A DNA stretch of 64,000 nucleotides from Hydractinia symbiolongicarpus (GCF_029227915.1 NC_079877.1:13885351-13949350), one strand, 5' to 3'; shown: positions 1 through 13,041, counted from the first letter of the stretch. Made by a program: numbers and translations. Notes: generated by a model not told the origin, from the letters alone.

Positions 1-60
1 GGCCTAAGCGTCAAAATAAATACACGTGTTAAGAATAAAAAATAAATGAAACAACAGTTT

Positions 61-66
61 TTTATT
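61..66 (-). terminator. Candidate poly(A) signal of CEP164
   Basis: AATAAA on the minus strand, about 140 nt after the TAG at 205-207, in an A/T-rich tract. It supports a gene end inside the window but is a weak signal in AT-rich DNA. Confidence 0.4.
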
Positions 67-204
67 TTTTTTAAAAAAAATGATCGAAAATAGCAATTGA
101 AAACAAGTTCTTTTTAAGCTATCTATAATTTGCTCTGACTTTGCATTACTTCAGTACAAATCTTCGTAGATTTAGCTTTACTCCAGTACAAGTCTTTAGA
201 TGGT

Positions 205-2503
205 CTACTGCAACTCAATACTTACAGTTCTTGCGTTCAAGGCGTTCTCTAATAAGCGTAAGTTGCGTTCTTTCCGTTGCACAAAATCCTGACCCTCAGC
301 TATAGTGTACATTGCATCGTTTATATCAGCCGCTTCCTACACCAAAATAATAAAGCGTTCTGATACAATTGAAAAGTATCAACTTTCTTCGTAGGTATAT
401 CGCTTACCTCGTCGAGTTTCGTACGAATACTTTTCATAAATTTGTTTGCTTCATGACTGACATACATTTGCTACAAAACCAACATGATTTTTTTTCACCG
501 AACAAAAGTTTTTGGCTTAAAAAGCAACGGTTTAAAATAGGAATAACGTTGTTTGAAAGTAGCGTACGTCTTTTTAAAAGTATCGTAGATTTGTTTGAAA
601 GTACCGTACATTTGTTTGAAAGTATCGTACATTTGTTTGAAAGTAACGTACATTTGTTTGAAAGTATCGTACATTTGTTTGAAAGTATGGTACATTTGTT
701 TGAAAGTATCGTACATTTGTTTGAAAGCATGGTACATTTGTTTGAAAGTATGGTACATTTGTTCGAAAGTATGGTACATTTGTTTGAAAGTAACGTACAT
801 TTGTTTGAAAGTATGGTACATTTGTTTGAAAGTAACGTACATTTGTTTGAAAGTATCGTACATTTGTTTGAAAGTAACGTACATTTGTTTGAAAGTATCG
901 TACATTTGTTTGAAAGTAACGTACATTTGTTTGAAAGTATCGTACATTTGTTTGAAAGTATGGTACATTTGTTTGAAAGTATCGTACATTTGTTTGAAAG
1001 TAACGTACATTTGTTTGAAAGTATCGTACATTTGTTTGAAAGTATCGTACATTTGTTTGGAAGTAGATTTTTTAAAAATAGTGTAAATGTGACCATACCC
1101 ATTTTTGTGTTGACTTAAGAAGCAGTTAAAAATAAAAATCAGCAAAGAGTTACATACCGAATGCAGAGAATCAAGTCTCCATTCTTCTTCTGCTTTAGCA
1201 AGTGCCGACTAAAAAAAGAGTCTGTTAAAGAAAGCAACAATACGAAAAGGTCGTCGTTTACTTTTTTAAACTACGAAATATGTGAATTAAATACGAAATA
1301 CAAGTACATATTCAGTTATACATGAAATTATTCTGTTTTATATTACGATTATGAACCCAACCCTTTATGAAAAAAGGATCCTCTAAAGAGGGTTCTAGTG
1401 CATTAGAAAATCCAATTTAAATTACGTAAACCGTGTAAGTACGACAATCACCTAACTAGACAGCCTCTTAAGATATCAATCCTATTCTCGTACTGAACGC
1501 TAAGACGAAAGAATCAATTTACACTTTTTTATGACACTTGTTGCACTGGAAGTTCTACCATGAGACTACCAGTTGGTATAAAACTTTTTAACTGTTGCTA
1601 CAAGTTGCAATTAAGAAAAAAAACAATTATTTACCTGTCTTTTTCTTATATTTTCTTTATTTTTACGAAGAAATTGCCTTGCTCTCTCGATTGCGTCTTC
1701 TTCCTCGTTTAATTGCAAATCAACCTCACTAAAAAAGCAAAGCTATTTGTTGTCATCGTTTATATTTTTTAGTATTTCAGACTTCAGCAAAATATACGCT
1801 GACTTTTTTGTTATTTTAAGTTAGGTAGCCACAAGTGGTCAGTGTAAAATAATACCAGATATTGTAAAAACATCGTTCAAACCAATGTTTTTTAAAAATA
1901 ACAAGTAAAAAATCAATACGTTGGTCTTGATATGTGCTTGTGTCGATATTTCTCAAAGTCATTTATTCCATAGTTTAATGATTCTGAAAACGAATCAGCT
2001 AGAAATAATAAAAAGGAAAGATTGGTGAAAAATTGATTTAAATGCTACTTTTTTGCCCGAGAAGCACGTAAATTTAACAGGTTATTCCATTTAGAGTTAA
2101 AAGATGCATTTGAGACATATCTTTCAGTTTTCCTAAAATTAGCAATAATTTTCGAAATTATCCAGATTTTTAAAAAGGAGAAAATCTAAAGATACGACTT
2201 GACATGTATCTGTTAACTCTGGCTGGTATCATCCGAACACCAAATTTACGGGTATTGAAAAAACTGATTGAATAGGTGGCAACGCTAAATCTGTTATGGC
2301 GGATTCAAAAGAAGAAATGTATTACATTCACTCTCGATGTCCTTCCAAGCCAACTTTTTTTGATTTCGACTCCTCTTTGCTGGCGATCTTATACCTAATA
2401 GATGAAATCCGGTCATTTAAAAAGCATGCCGTATTATCATTTAACTAACATAAGAAGTTGTAACTCACCTATCGTATTGTGTCTTTTTGATATGTGTTCT
2501 AAA
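205..2503 (-). CDS. CEP164: CEP164 exons 15-19 (conserved C-terminal block)
   Basis: Exons 2469-2503, 2332-2394, 1635-1728, 1158-1208 and 205-336 encode the block matching the human region around LRSAKEFLVQQTRSMRRRQ, here [19 protein letters not shown], then a short helix with WRLDSLHS and [16 protein letters not shown]. In the final exon the frame runs through a GTAAGT donor-like site at 220-225 to a TAG at 205-207. If that site is used as a donor instead, more exons would lie outside the window. Confidence 0.75.
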
Positions 2504-5500
2504 CTCTGAAAATATAAAATCAGCTTTACGCTATATGAAGAACCTAAAGAATATGTAACGTCAGTACCTACTTAGTTTGTGATGCAATGTGCAGAAACAA
2601 AAATGAAGAGCTACATAATGTGACCTGCTCTGTATCCTGTACACACAAACGTAATTGTTTTAACAAAATGGAAGAAATATTTTTGATTTTGGTTCCCAAA
2701 TTTTTGTTCTAGTAATTTTGTGACAGAACAAAGAAAAGCCTTTAAGTGTCTACTGTTTTTCGCCATTATTGGAGTCTTTTTTTATGATTTTATCTGTACA
2801 ACTTTTGTGATATTTTAAAGTTCCGAAGCACACAAAATACTTAAAATGGCATTAGATCTTGAGAAAGTTTTTCTCTAAAGAATGCTGGATATTTAAGGTT
2901 TTCAAAGTCACCTAGCGTGGTTTAAAGGTTTTCAAGTTCCAGCAGCCACTCTTTACATGAGACATAATAAAAACATTTCTGTTTACCTGATCTTTTTCTA
3001 TATCACTGTCTTCTAAATCTTGCAAACTCAACGAAGATCTTCCGTGTTTATTTTCATATAAATTCTGCTTCTCAACTTTTATCTCATTATCATCCCTTTC
3101 TTGGATGTCTCCATTAACTAAAGGTTCCATATTGTCTACTAGATGGTGTACAGTAGAAGATGGTTCATTATGATTGACCGTATTTTGGTTTTCAGCCTCT
3201 CTTGGCGATGTTTGTTTTTGACTTTTATAATCTTTTAGTTCGGCTGTGTTTAATTTTATTTTCTGTTCTAAATTGGCGATCTCTTCTTTTAACTGTTCAA
3301 TCTGTTTACTTTGCTCAGTCTTATCTGACTTAAATTTAGTCTCTGAGATGGAGATCTCATCGTTGAGTTTCTTTTTCTGATGCGTTAGTTCTTCAATGTC
3401 ATTTTTTATCACAGATTTACTGGTTTGCAACATACTTATCGTGTCCTCTAACTCTTCTATAACTTTTTTAGAATTTTCAATTTCGATCTGAAGTTGAGAT
3501 TTGTCATTTAATAAATCTGCTTTCTCTGTCTCCTCATCTCCATTTTTAATGTTCTGTTGTGTTTTCTCCTGTTTTTGAAGTTCTAACTCAAGAATTCCTA
3601 ATTCTTCTTTCTTTCCATCTAACTTTTTCTTTTGTTCTTCCAATTCTTGCATTTCTGTGTGATATCTTTCTTGCTACAAAAAAACACTAGACCATAAGGA
3701 AAAACATATGACAAAGCAATTTAATCAGCAGTCAGTATTAAAACAATGCAGCATGAACATTTATAATCTTGAGAAACACATCTTAAGAACAAAATTTCCT
3801 TTTAAACGGTTTAAAGAATCATTAAGAATTATTTATTACTATTTAAAGAACAAAAGTAGCCTACCTACAACGTTTTTTATTGATTAATTATACCTTACAG
3901 GATTTTGTTGCAATTTTGCAAATTAAACAAACAAAGATGCAGGCTACCTCTTCTTCGAATTTTTTCTTTAAAGCATCAACTTCTTTTTCATTATTTTCTT
4001 GCAACAGTTTCACTTCGCTTTGATGTTTAATTATCAGGGTTTCTTTTTCCTGCAAATGTGACTTTTGGAACTGAACGTTTTCTTTTTCATTCTGAAAAAA
4101 AAAAAAACAGTTAAAAAACTCGGCCAATAAATCAGTAACTAAATAAGAATACAAATGATGGAAACCTAAGTCAACACAAAGCGTCATTTTGAGTGTCATG
4201 CTCAAGAAAGAATTCTTTAATTTATAATAAAAAAACTACTAAACAAATTGTTTAAAATCTTGTTCAACCTTAGAAAATATGTAAGGAATGAAAATAAAAC
4301 AAGATCCGGTCTACGATGTTAAAATTCAGGGTCATTCAGGGTACTTTACTGAGTAATATTGTATTTTTGAGGGTCTTCAATTAGGATTTCTGTATTGAAC
4401 CCACCATCGTAACTAAAGTAATTTCTCTATGAAATATCTCACTGAAACATGTGATGAAAAAAATGTTGTTTTGCAGGCCAAAAAAAGTACAAACGCCCAT
4501 TGCAAAGACTAAATACAACACAAACCCTATTGCAACATAAAAATCTTTACGTGTTACATTATTTATAAATGAAAAAGTTAGCAATAAAAACAAGTAAATG
4601 TTCGACCATGTGTTGTGCAACACAAAATAATTGATTATAACATTCACCTACCTTATCTTTTAATTCTTGTCTGAGACTCTTTAATTCATTCTGCATATCA
4701 ATTTCCAGTTTCTCGACATTTTCTTTTTGGTTATCTTTAAGTCTTTTTACTTCTTCTTCAAATGCAGTTTTTAAACTCTTTATATGTTCTTCATGTTCTT
4801 TTCTTAAATTTCCCAATTCTTTATCATAGTCCTCTTGTTTACTTTTGAAGTCGGCAAGATTTGGTTTGTTAAATTTACTTTGATTTAATGAATCCATGAA
4901 TTGCATTTCTTCAGGACTATTTAGCTCTATCTCCTGACGTATGTCTTTCACTTTCTTTTCTTGCTCTTCTTGTAACTGAGTGCGTAGCTGCTGTAGTTCA
5001 TATGCCTGTTGTTGTCTCAATTTCTCTGCTTGCTATATAACAAGTAACAAGTGTTAAAACTATTCTATTAAATGCAACTTTCCATTGTGGTTGACACTAT
5101 TTCGGTATTTCGTTTTTCTAATTTTCAAGCTAGAACATCATTGTATTTCGTTACAAAACGTCTTATCCACTCAAAAAAAAATTTCATTTTAGAAATCTAC
5201 CATGTTATTATTATCTTCGCATTTTATTAAAAATAAATTCAGTATAAAAATTTGTAGGTAACAACATAAAAAGTTTATGTTTGCACTCAGACATGGACTT
5301 TTGTCCATGGAACACTTTTAAGAAAAGCTTTACATTCTATTGACTACCTTAGAAACTAACTTGTGAACCCTTGCTGCAATAAAATAGAGTCAACAAGAAC
5401 AGAGTCAACAAGAAAAGGGAAAAAATCCATAAAACATCAACTAAATGTAAAACCAACATAGAATGTTTTTTTCGCTTTCAACAAGCAGGTGTTTAAAAAA

Positions 5501-8500
5501 AACAGAACAGACACGGCTAGTCAAAACTTACTGTTTCCTTTTCACTGAGCAATTCATCTTTTAACTTGTCCATATCATTCTTTTGATTCTGTTTTAGTTT
5601 CTGTTCTTCGTTATTAAACTGCTCTTTAAGCTTATTTTCAAGATCTTTTTTCTCCTGGCTATTCTTTTTTGTTAAATCTGTTTTTAATTTCTCCAATTCT
5701 GATTTGAATTTGTTTTTTAGTTTGTCCACTTCAACTTCATTGTCCTTCTCCATTTGTTCTTTTTCTTTTCGTTTTTCATCTTCAATTTTGGTTTTCAGTT
5801 TTCGAATAAAATCAGCTTTATCCTCCTGTCAAAGAATATTAATATTAACATTTCTCCATAAATATCTCTTCTATATTGTATTGGTATCATACAGTACATC
5901 ATCCTTAACTCGATTCAACGATGTAGAAAGATTGAGAGCAAAGTTCCATAACATTTGGTTGCCAAACCTGTCCCGGCAGAAAACCAATAAACTGCATTGG
6001 CATTTTTTAACGGTTAATTTCGTAAGTTAAAAGAATGTGTATTATCTGCGGTTTCGTCCCAACAATGAAAGTTGCACGAGTGTGTACACATACAATTTTG
6101 TAGCATGCTTATTTGTGTACGAATGCAAAACAATTCTAGCAATTACATTTGGACGCTTCTTATAACGACCACATGTTCTGAGATACAACCATGTAATTTT
6201 GCTGTTACTTTTTTGACATATTCTGCACAATGTCAAGTAAAGAGAGGTGCTTAAAGGATAGTAGGGCTTTTCCTGATGGATAAAAGACAGGGGACCATGT
6301 ATGACATGGTATAGCACTTGTTTCTAACCAACACTTGCTAACTACATTAAAAAAGTAGCAGAAAATCAAAAGTTGTGTATTAAAACATAAACCTTGAAAA
6401 ATTTATGTCAATACGCAGTCAGGAATTATAAATTGCAATATTGCACTAATAACACTTACTTGTAACTTAGCTTCTTCTTCTAACTTTTCCTCATCTATTT
6501 CATTCTTTAAGTCTGAAAGAAAAAAATATTACTTGACTTTGAACCTTTAAAAAAGCAGGTATATACATACACAAAATAACTTACACTTCATTGCCAAGTC
6601 ATGAGTGGCTCGAAGTTTCTTCTTCTCTTCTTCCTCCTCATTTTTTAACTTTTTTTTGAATTCTTCCAAATTATCTTCTTTTTCGTTTTCCAAATTTAAT
6701 TTTGTCTTTAGGATTGTGTCTTGCTTTGGGTCTGCTTTACCAAAAGTTAGCTTTCCATCATTGTTAGGCCTACATTGGAAGATGAACTAGATTAAGAATG
6801 AACAGTACTTAACCTACAAAAACGTTTTGAATATGGGCACAGCAAAAAAAAAAAAAAAAAACAAAAAAACTTTACTTTACAGTCATAACGACAAAGATGT
6901 TATCTGTCAACAAGCTGATAAAATTAATAATTTGAGCTTTATGTTTCTGCATTTTTTAATTTTGAAGCGAATTATAGATCGAGATTGGATTTATCCTTCA
7001 ATACCTACTTTGTTTTTGTGTCGTTGTAAGAAGCAATTGTAGATTCTTGTGATGCAAACAATCGTCTAAATGACAGCAAATAAAAATATCCACACAATTT
7101 CTTTCATTTTACTTAACATTATAACTACAAAAAAAGTTCATAGAATAAAATAGAAAAATTGACTGCAAGTTTTTAATTTGCATACTTCTCTGCAGCACTG
7201 GCTAACATTTCTGAACGCTTCTTTCTCTCCTCGTCAACATTATCCATGAATGCTTTGATGGTTTGGTCAGAGTTCTCCACTTTCAATTGACGAAAGTTAT
7301 CAGTTGACGATTGTTTAATGTCAAAATCACTTTCGTCACTTTCATCCCGATATGTATCAAATGCAGGTAAATTGTCAACACTCATCATGTCTAAACGGGC
7401 TGCTAAACCAGAATTGATTCCGAAATCCTAAAAAGGTTAATAAAGAGTACTTAATACTAAATTAGAGTTTACTTACACATACTGTCACTGTATGTAAAAT
7501 TACCTTGCCTAAGGAGTGTTAATATGAAGAATTAGGGTGGTCAATCAATTTTAATTTTTCCTCACTTTTCTATGACTAAAATAAATTTTCCTAAATTTGT
7601 TTAATAACTCAAAAACAAACTTTTGAATGCAATGTTTTCAAGTTCAACTTAGATTTTTTACATCTGAGTTTATCACAATAAAATTAAGTCATTGTATCGT
7701 GCTTATAAATTTGATAACTTTAAAAGCATATTGATGTCAGTTACTGAAGGTTTTTCAAAGCTGGGTTACCCAATCTGTTCAGAAAAGGACGGGTAATGGC
7801 AACAGCAAAGAGGCTAAATTATGTAAGCTTTTCCTTAAGTAAGAAAGCAAAAAACCACAAGCTCCTGCCAAAACCAAGTCTGTTTGCCTGGTTATTTGTT
7901 CTTTGTATTTCCTGTCACCTTGTTAGCGTTTTAAGAAAAACATTAAAACCTACCACTTCAGTTTCCTCATCTTCAACTGAATCAGATTTATCCGGTAATT
8001 TATTTAAGTTTTCACTGTCATCATCTGAATCCTAAATGAGAACTTATAAATATAAACAAGAAAGCATGTCCAAGGAGTTTATCTTTCTTCGTACATCATC
8101 TTTTTAGGTTAATAAATCTAAATAAAAATTCTAAATGAAAATTCAATTATTTAATAGTTCATTTAATTCCTCAGGAAGTTTAACATCCTCAAGGATTCCA
8201 TCCTAACAGCTGGCTCTTTCTCCTCCCTGACTGTCATTATAACTGCTAGAGGAAAACATTGCTCTACCCTGCTTGCATGCTACTCAAATCGGTTTGCATT
8301 AAAAAGATAACTCCTAATAGGCTGTTAACAGTAGACAGGCGAATATCATATTGTGTCAGCAATTTTTTGTCAACATAAACAAATTTGCATTAGAAACTCT
8401 GTAGTGCAACACAATATTTTGGCTATTCTACCCAAAAATGTTACAGGAAATTAAAATAAGCACAAAAATCAACTTACCATATAACCAAGATTAGCAACAT

Positions 8501-11500
8501 CATCTACTCCGTCAATACCAAGATTGAACTTTGGTTTACCATCAGAGTACTAAAGTTAAAGATACTATAAACTCAATAAATTTGTAATTTATAAATTTAA
8601 ATAAATTTATTTGTTCCAGCAGACAGCAGACATTTATGTGGAACTTTTAATAACTTGCTTAATATATAATACATGATATGACTCCAAACTGTATGTATTA
8701 TACCTGACTGATTTCTGATAAATCACCAAGAAAGTTAATGCTTTCACCAGTTGTGCCAAGTGACATACCAAAACCACCACTGCCCAAGCCATGATCTTTT
8801 GTTTTATTTTTCTCCTTCTTCTCACCTGTCTTTTTCTAAGAAATAAAAAAAAAACAACGGTCCGCGTCTGCACCATAAATAGTTACGGTGGCAATAAGTT
8901 GATTATACATTGCAAATTAGCTTTGACAAAATATTTACAATTGTATGTTTAATATACTATTTACCTTTTCATTTATGCTTGTGCCCATTCCTTTTCCTTT
9001 ACCAGGTACCATCAGAGGACTCAGAGTACCACCAGTTGATCCAAGAGAGCTTGGTGCTGTTGATGATAGAGTACCTAACTTTCCACCAAGAGGTTTTAAT
9101 GGTCCAAGATTATTCTCAAGTCCCAAAGTTGATGCCTTAAAATAATATCAGTAGCATAATGTTATGTTTGTCTCACAATCTTAATTAAATTAAGAGTAAA
9201 AGTGATCTATTTATTAATAGAAAAAATAGCTAGATCTGAAAATATTATGTAAATATATATGCTTGTTTGTTATTGAAAGATTATTAAAAATCATAGGCTT
9301 ACACGAGAGCCTGACCATCCTGGGGTATTGGAAATATTTACAAACAAAGCTATAAAACACCAGACAAAACAAAAACTAAAAAATCACGAGCACAATCATA
9401 TAAAGACATCGCCTCAAACTGATTGAATGCATGCTAGTTAATTCAAGGAAAAGACTATTAAACCTGAAAATGCAAACAAGGGAATTCGATCATATATGGG
9501 ACAGTCAAAAGACTGGCCTATAAAGTTGACAGTATGTGTGAACTCTAGAATGCCATAAAATATACGGACTAGTTAGCTAGCTAAAACAATACAGAGCTCT
9601 AAAAAATCTGAATTCTCCCTGAAGTTTTAATAACAAAACCGTTTTTAATAAACATAAAATTCCGTTGATTAATATTAACCATTATATATTTATTTTTTAA
9701 ATATGAAAACTATACCTTTGCTGTTTTTTCCTTCTTCTTTTCTTTATTTTTCTTTTCCTTTGGTTTGTTTTTCCCTGAAGTTTTTGGACGATTTTTTAAC
9801 ATCTCACGCTCTTGCGTCACCATGTCCCGAAAGTGCTCATCACATGGATGATCCCACACACTATCTCCAGTACTGAAGTTGAAGTAGTATATTTCACCAC
9901 TGGGATCCTGACTGTAAATATCAAGATTAGAAAATATTAAATATATAAAAATACTTGCATTCTGTTTAAAATGGTTGCAACACAGCTTTATTTCTGGTCC
10001 CTTTCAGAGTAATCTCATTAATTTGTTACCAAGCAGACAAAAATGCACGTAATACCAATGTAGAAAAAACTGGGGGCTGGAATATATGCAACGGTAAACC
10101 TGTGGATTTTTTAATGGCCTAAGACTAGTTTAATAAAAAGACACTAGACACAATATAGCACATTTTGTGTTTTTTTATTTGTAAATGTTTTTCGCAATTG
10201 AATAACTAATCTTATAACTCGTGAAACTTTAGAGTGACCTAAGGTATGTTATAGTTATTCAAATGTTTGCCTTCTCCAGTGTGAAACCATTTATTAATAA
10301 TTTTTTTTGTGCATATTTGATCTTCTAACATGGTTTTCTCTTCTAGTAACTCAAAAACATTTACATATTTGTGACGTGTTTTTTGGGGTAGTACTCTTGG
10401 AAATTTACATTAAAAATATTGTCTATTGTTTTATTTATTATTATTTAAGTATTATTTAGTACTTTAAAATTGCTTGTTGGCTGCATTTAGGAGGTGGCTT
10501 TACACAGTAGAATCAAGACTCCTTATTGATATGATAACACCCACTGGCTGTACATATATAAGTTTGTAATTCAAAATGTCATTACTATGGCACATCATAA
10601 TAATAACCGCTGTCATTACTTTAGAGGCAGGCAAAGATGCACAAAGTTTGTGGAAAGTTTGCACAACGGGTGATCCACTTACTAATAACTAGTTTAATAT
10701 AAAATACAATGCACATGTATGCCACACAAAAAAACTATGTATTCAGTAAAAAGTTAAATGTAGCATTTAAAATCTGAATTAAAAGAAAAATCTTACCAGG
10801 GTTTCCAGTCTGGTGGTAGTGGTGCAACAATACCTTGTCGAGCAATGTACAATAGCTCTGGTTCCTTATAAGGATTGATTCCAATAACTTGAGCATATTC
10901 AAAGATTTCTAAATTAACATTCATATTCCAATTGAAAAAGAACAATTATTTGTTCATACTGTAAATCAAAGCATGCATGCTTGTTTTTGTTCCCTTATTT
11001 CTTACTTGTCCTGATTGTCCATAAACGCAATATCAAAGACAAAACACAAGATGCCTTTTTAATTGATGTAGGCATTACCAAGCAGAGAAAGATAATCAAG
11101 GCACACATTTTGAAAATAGCGGCCACGTTTTAAAAAATTATGCAAAAAGGTATGTGATAGATGGATGGATGGATGGATAGATGTGCATATTTTACATGGC
11201 TAGCCTCACAAACATCAAGGGATATACCCTGTCTATTATTTCCAGGAGGGGTCATGGCTTTGATTGGGAGTCCTGGTGTATTTAATGCTCTCTTGAGCTA
11301 CAGGAACTCTATCAGGGTCAGCGCTCTGCCAGAAAACTCCCTGCAACATCCAACGGCCCACACAGTGCGTCATCTCCCCAATTTCCCTCACATGGCCTGG
11401 GTTAACCAGGGGCTATGGTAATATTCAATTGCCCATACTGAATCGCCCCTTGCTGCTTCTGGGATGACAGTTATCCTTAGTTTTGCTATCGAAAAAAATA

Positions 11501-12403
11501 ATTGCCAAATATTCACAGAATGCTATGAGACCTGTATGATTTATTGCACATGCCAAACAAGCTTTTTACTTCAGAAAACCAAAATATCACGAAAAAATAA
11601 GTAACAAGATGATCTTTCAGAGCATAGTTAAGTTGCCAATTGCGTCAATACATGAAGCATTTAACTAATAAAATTTCCTTTTTCTGTAGCGGCCAAACTT
11701 TTGCAGTTATTGTTAACCTATTGTTATATGAATGAGCTATAAATTTTCTGTTTTGTACACAAACTTTAATTAGCACATGCAAACCCATTGTTATATTTAT
11801 TTATAATAGATTAACAAAAGAAGATAATATAACCTGCGAATAATGAAATATAAAAAGAAAATAAGTCATTTAAAACTTTAATATTCCCATATATAAAATA
11901 ACCATAAGAATCTTTGAAATTGACAAATTTCGTTCTAAAATAAAGAGAAAACGTTCCTATAAAGCTTAAAAATCACTGTATTTTGTTCTAAATTGACAAG
12001 AAAATGTCCTGTTGAAGCTAAAAAAAAACTCGGTAATAATCAGAAAACATCCTGACAATGCTTAAAATTTCCATATTTTGTTCTGAAAAGACAAGGACAG
12101 AGTTGATGCAAAGAAATTTATGTTTAGAACTAAAGTTCAAAACTAGAGCAGATTGGAAGAAAGTCGTTAATATACCCTGTCCTGCATATGCCAGTATGGA
12201 AAACAGGCCTTAACACGAGAATGACAATGGTAATCATTACCATGATGATGTGTATGCGCTGTGGTGTGTTACAATAAATCAGCGTATGAATGTGTTGGGT
12301 AATGGTTATGAGATAGAATTGAACTGCTAATACCTTCTTCGGTTGGTTGATAATTTTCATCATATTCTTCATCTAAAATAAGTTGATTGTTGACAGACAC
12401 CAT
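205..12403 (-). CDS. CEP164: CEP164-like centriolar distal-appendage protein, 19-exon model
   Basis: CEP164 sits on distal appendages of the mother centriole and is needed for ciliary vesicle docking and TTBK2 recruitment (family knowledge). Coding exons read on the minus strand: 12334-12403, 10797-10908, 9716-9911, 8965-9135, 8704-8835, 8478-8549, 7954-8031, 7186-7427, 6585-6769, 6460-6512, 5532-5825, 4652-5032, 3948-4091, 2987-3673, 2469-2503, 2332-2394, 1635-1728, 1158-1208 and 205-336. They sum to 3192 nt (1063 residues plus stop) and every junction keeps phase. The N-terminus matches vertebrate CEP164 closely: a conserved EYDENY stretch, an EYAQ.IGI.P.KEPEL block, then a WW domain. The middle is charged coiled coil, and the end has the conserved ERARQFL...RKRQ block. 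At 1063 residues it is shorter than human CEP164 (about 1460). The start is the first ATG of the conserved N-terminus. Least sure are the 35-nt exon at 2469-2503 and the last exon. Confidence 0.88.
543..1065. repeat. 21-bp minisatellite, about 24 units, in the last CEP164 intron
   Basis: The unit is GTTTGAAAGTATCGTACATTT with a variable centre (ATC, AAC or ATG). The first two or three units and the last are diverged. Because 21 is divisible by 3 and the unit lacks stops in four frames, long open frames appear on both strands; they look like an artefact. Each unit carries a GTAC palindrome. Confidence 0.95.
2987..6769 (-). CDS. CEP164: CEP164 exons 9-14 (coiled-coil rod)
   Basis: Six exons (6585-6769, 6460-6512, 5532-5825, 4652-5032, 3948-4091, 2987-3673) encode long Lys/Glu/Leu heptad-like segments ([30 protein letters not shown]), typical of the CEP164 coiled-coil region. 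All have GT-AG ends and the phases chain without a gap. The last exon closes with an Asn/Ser-rich stretch and [14 protein letters not shown]. Confidence 0.82.
7186..9135 (-). CDS. CEP164: CEP164 exons 4-8 (low-complexity linker)
   Basis: Five exons (8965-9135, 8704-8835, 8478-8549, 7954-8031, 7186-7427) encode a Gly/Ser/Leu-rich then acidic linker. Motifs include [22 protein letters not shown] and a Ser/Asp-rich DSDDDSENL segment. The first four are phase 0 at both ends; the last ends in phase 2. Vertebrate CEP164 has an equivalent poorly conserved linker after the WW domain. Confidence 0.8.
9716..9911 (-). CDS. CEP164: CEP164 exon 3 (WW domain)
   Basis: The exon holds the body of the WW domain (about residues 55-84): [19 protein letters not shown] then DHPCDEHF, with the second signature Trp at about residue 80. 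A lysine-rich stretch of KKEK type follows, as in vertebrate CEP164. The acceptor is TTTACAG and the donor GTATAG, leaving phase 0. Confidence 0.92.
10797..10908 (-). CDS. CEP164: CEP164 exon 2 (pre-WW conserved helix)
   Basis: The exon encodes [18 protein letters not shown] followed by [19 protein letters not shown], almost colinear with human CEP164. It carries the first WW-domain tryptophan (about residue 58). It has a clean TTTAG acceptor and a GTAAGA donor. It ends in phase 2, and the codon completed by the next exon is Cys, as in vertebrates. Confidence 0.9.
11157..11415 (+). repeat. Dispersed repeat, copy 1 (CEP164 intron 1)
   Basis: The copy starts with an (ATGG)n tract, then TTTTACATGGCTAGCCTCAC and a GGAGGGG..ATGGCTT segment. 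The same order recurs at about 52365-52590. It has no recognisable coding capacity. Class unknown; a SINE or a non-autonomous element is possible. Confidence 0.7.
12121..12255 (+). mobile_element. 5'-truncated LINE 3' end (CEP164 intron 1)
   Basis: The plus-strand reading gives [20 protein letters not shown], a stop, then a HEND.. tail rich in ATG/ATGATG. The end of the fragment at 24155-24351 has the same arrangement. This is the C-terminal end of a non-LTR reverse-transcriptase ORF plus its tail, dead on arrival, inserted antisense to CEP164. Confidence 0.65.
12334..12403 (-). CDS. CEP164: CEP164 exon 1 (start codon)
   Basis: The ATG is at 12401-12403. The 23 encoded residues include [15 protein letters not shown], which aligns with the human CEP164 N-terminus. 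The donor GTATTA follows at 12333 and leaves phase 1, which the next exon (10908) completes to a Glu codon. A TATGTAG just upstream of the ATG could be an acceptor for a 5' UTR exon or a spliced leader; this is inference. Confidence 0.85.
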
Positions 12404-13041
12404 AATGACTACATAATCACAATATTCCCATTATAGTAATCTAAAACAAACAAAAACATTGTAGTTGACATTGCTGCAAGTTTACTTGATTTGTTTTACA
12501 CAGACAATGCACCAGAAATTCCTGAACCCGAAAATACAAAACAGGGCCTAGTTTATCTTGAATATTTATTCTGCAGTCAAAAACAGCTTAAAACTGGGAT
12601 CCAGCAACTCAAAAAATTCCATAAGACTTGTGTGATCTCACATGCAACAACTGTCCAGGTGTGTGATTCATTGCATGTGCCAAACAAGTCTTTTTGCTTG
12701 CGTGAAAGTCAAAAAGGTAATAACAACAAAAAAAGTCCCAAATTAATTGCCCTTATTTCTAAAAAAACAGAGTTGTATTTGAGGCACAAACTGATTATTA
12801 GGACGCATTCCTCAAATATGTTGCCTCAAATATTTCATAAGCTGCCTCATTGTTCTTTTCGTTTTCTATTTAGTATTACTTGCAGTTTAAAGATCTGATT
12901 CCTAAATACTTATGCTCTGGCCTTGTCTACTAGTTTAAATCTTTCCTCCCACTTTAAAAAAAGTAATCGAAAATCAACTCAAAATAATCTTAGTTGCAAT
13001 AATTTACTCCTCTTCTTTTTCTCTGAGTTATCTATCACAAA
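12404..13041. other. Intergenic stretch, likely CEP164 5' flank
   Basis: No gene recognised. A 135-residue open frame at 12491-12898 on the plus strand has no domain and biased composition. The CEP164 promoter probably lies here or near 13040. Confidence 0.4.

Noticed and set aside
369-1145. Four long open frames (163-249 residues) on both strands
   Set aside because: They are produced by the 21-bp minisatellite, whose length is a multiple of 3 and which lacks stops in four frames; it lies in an intron of CEP164.
12491-12898. 135-residue plus-strand open frame
   Set aside because: No domain, no splice or promoter context; its composition fits chance in AT-rich DNA.
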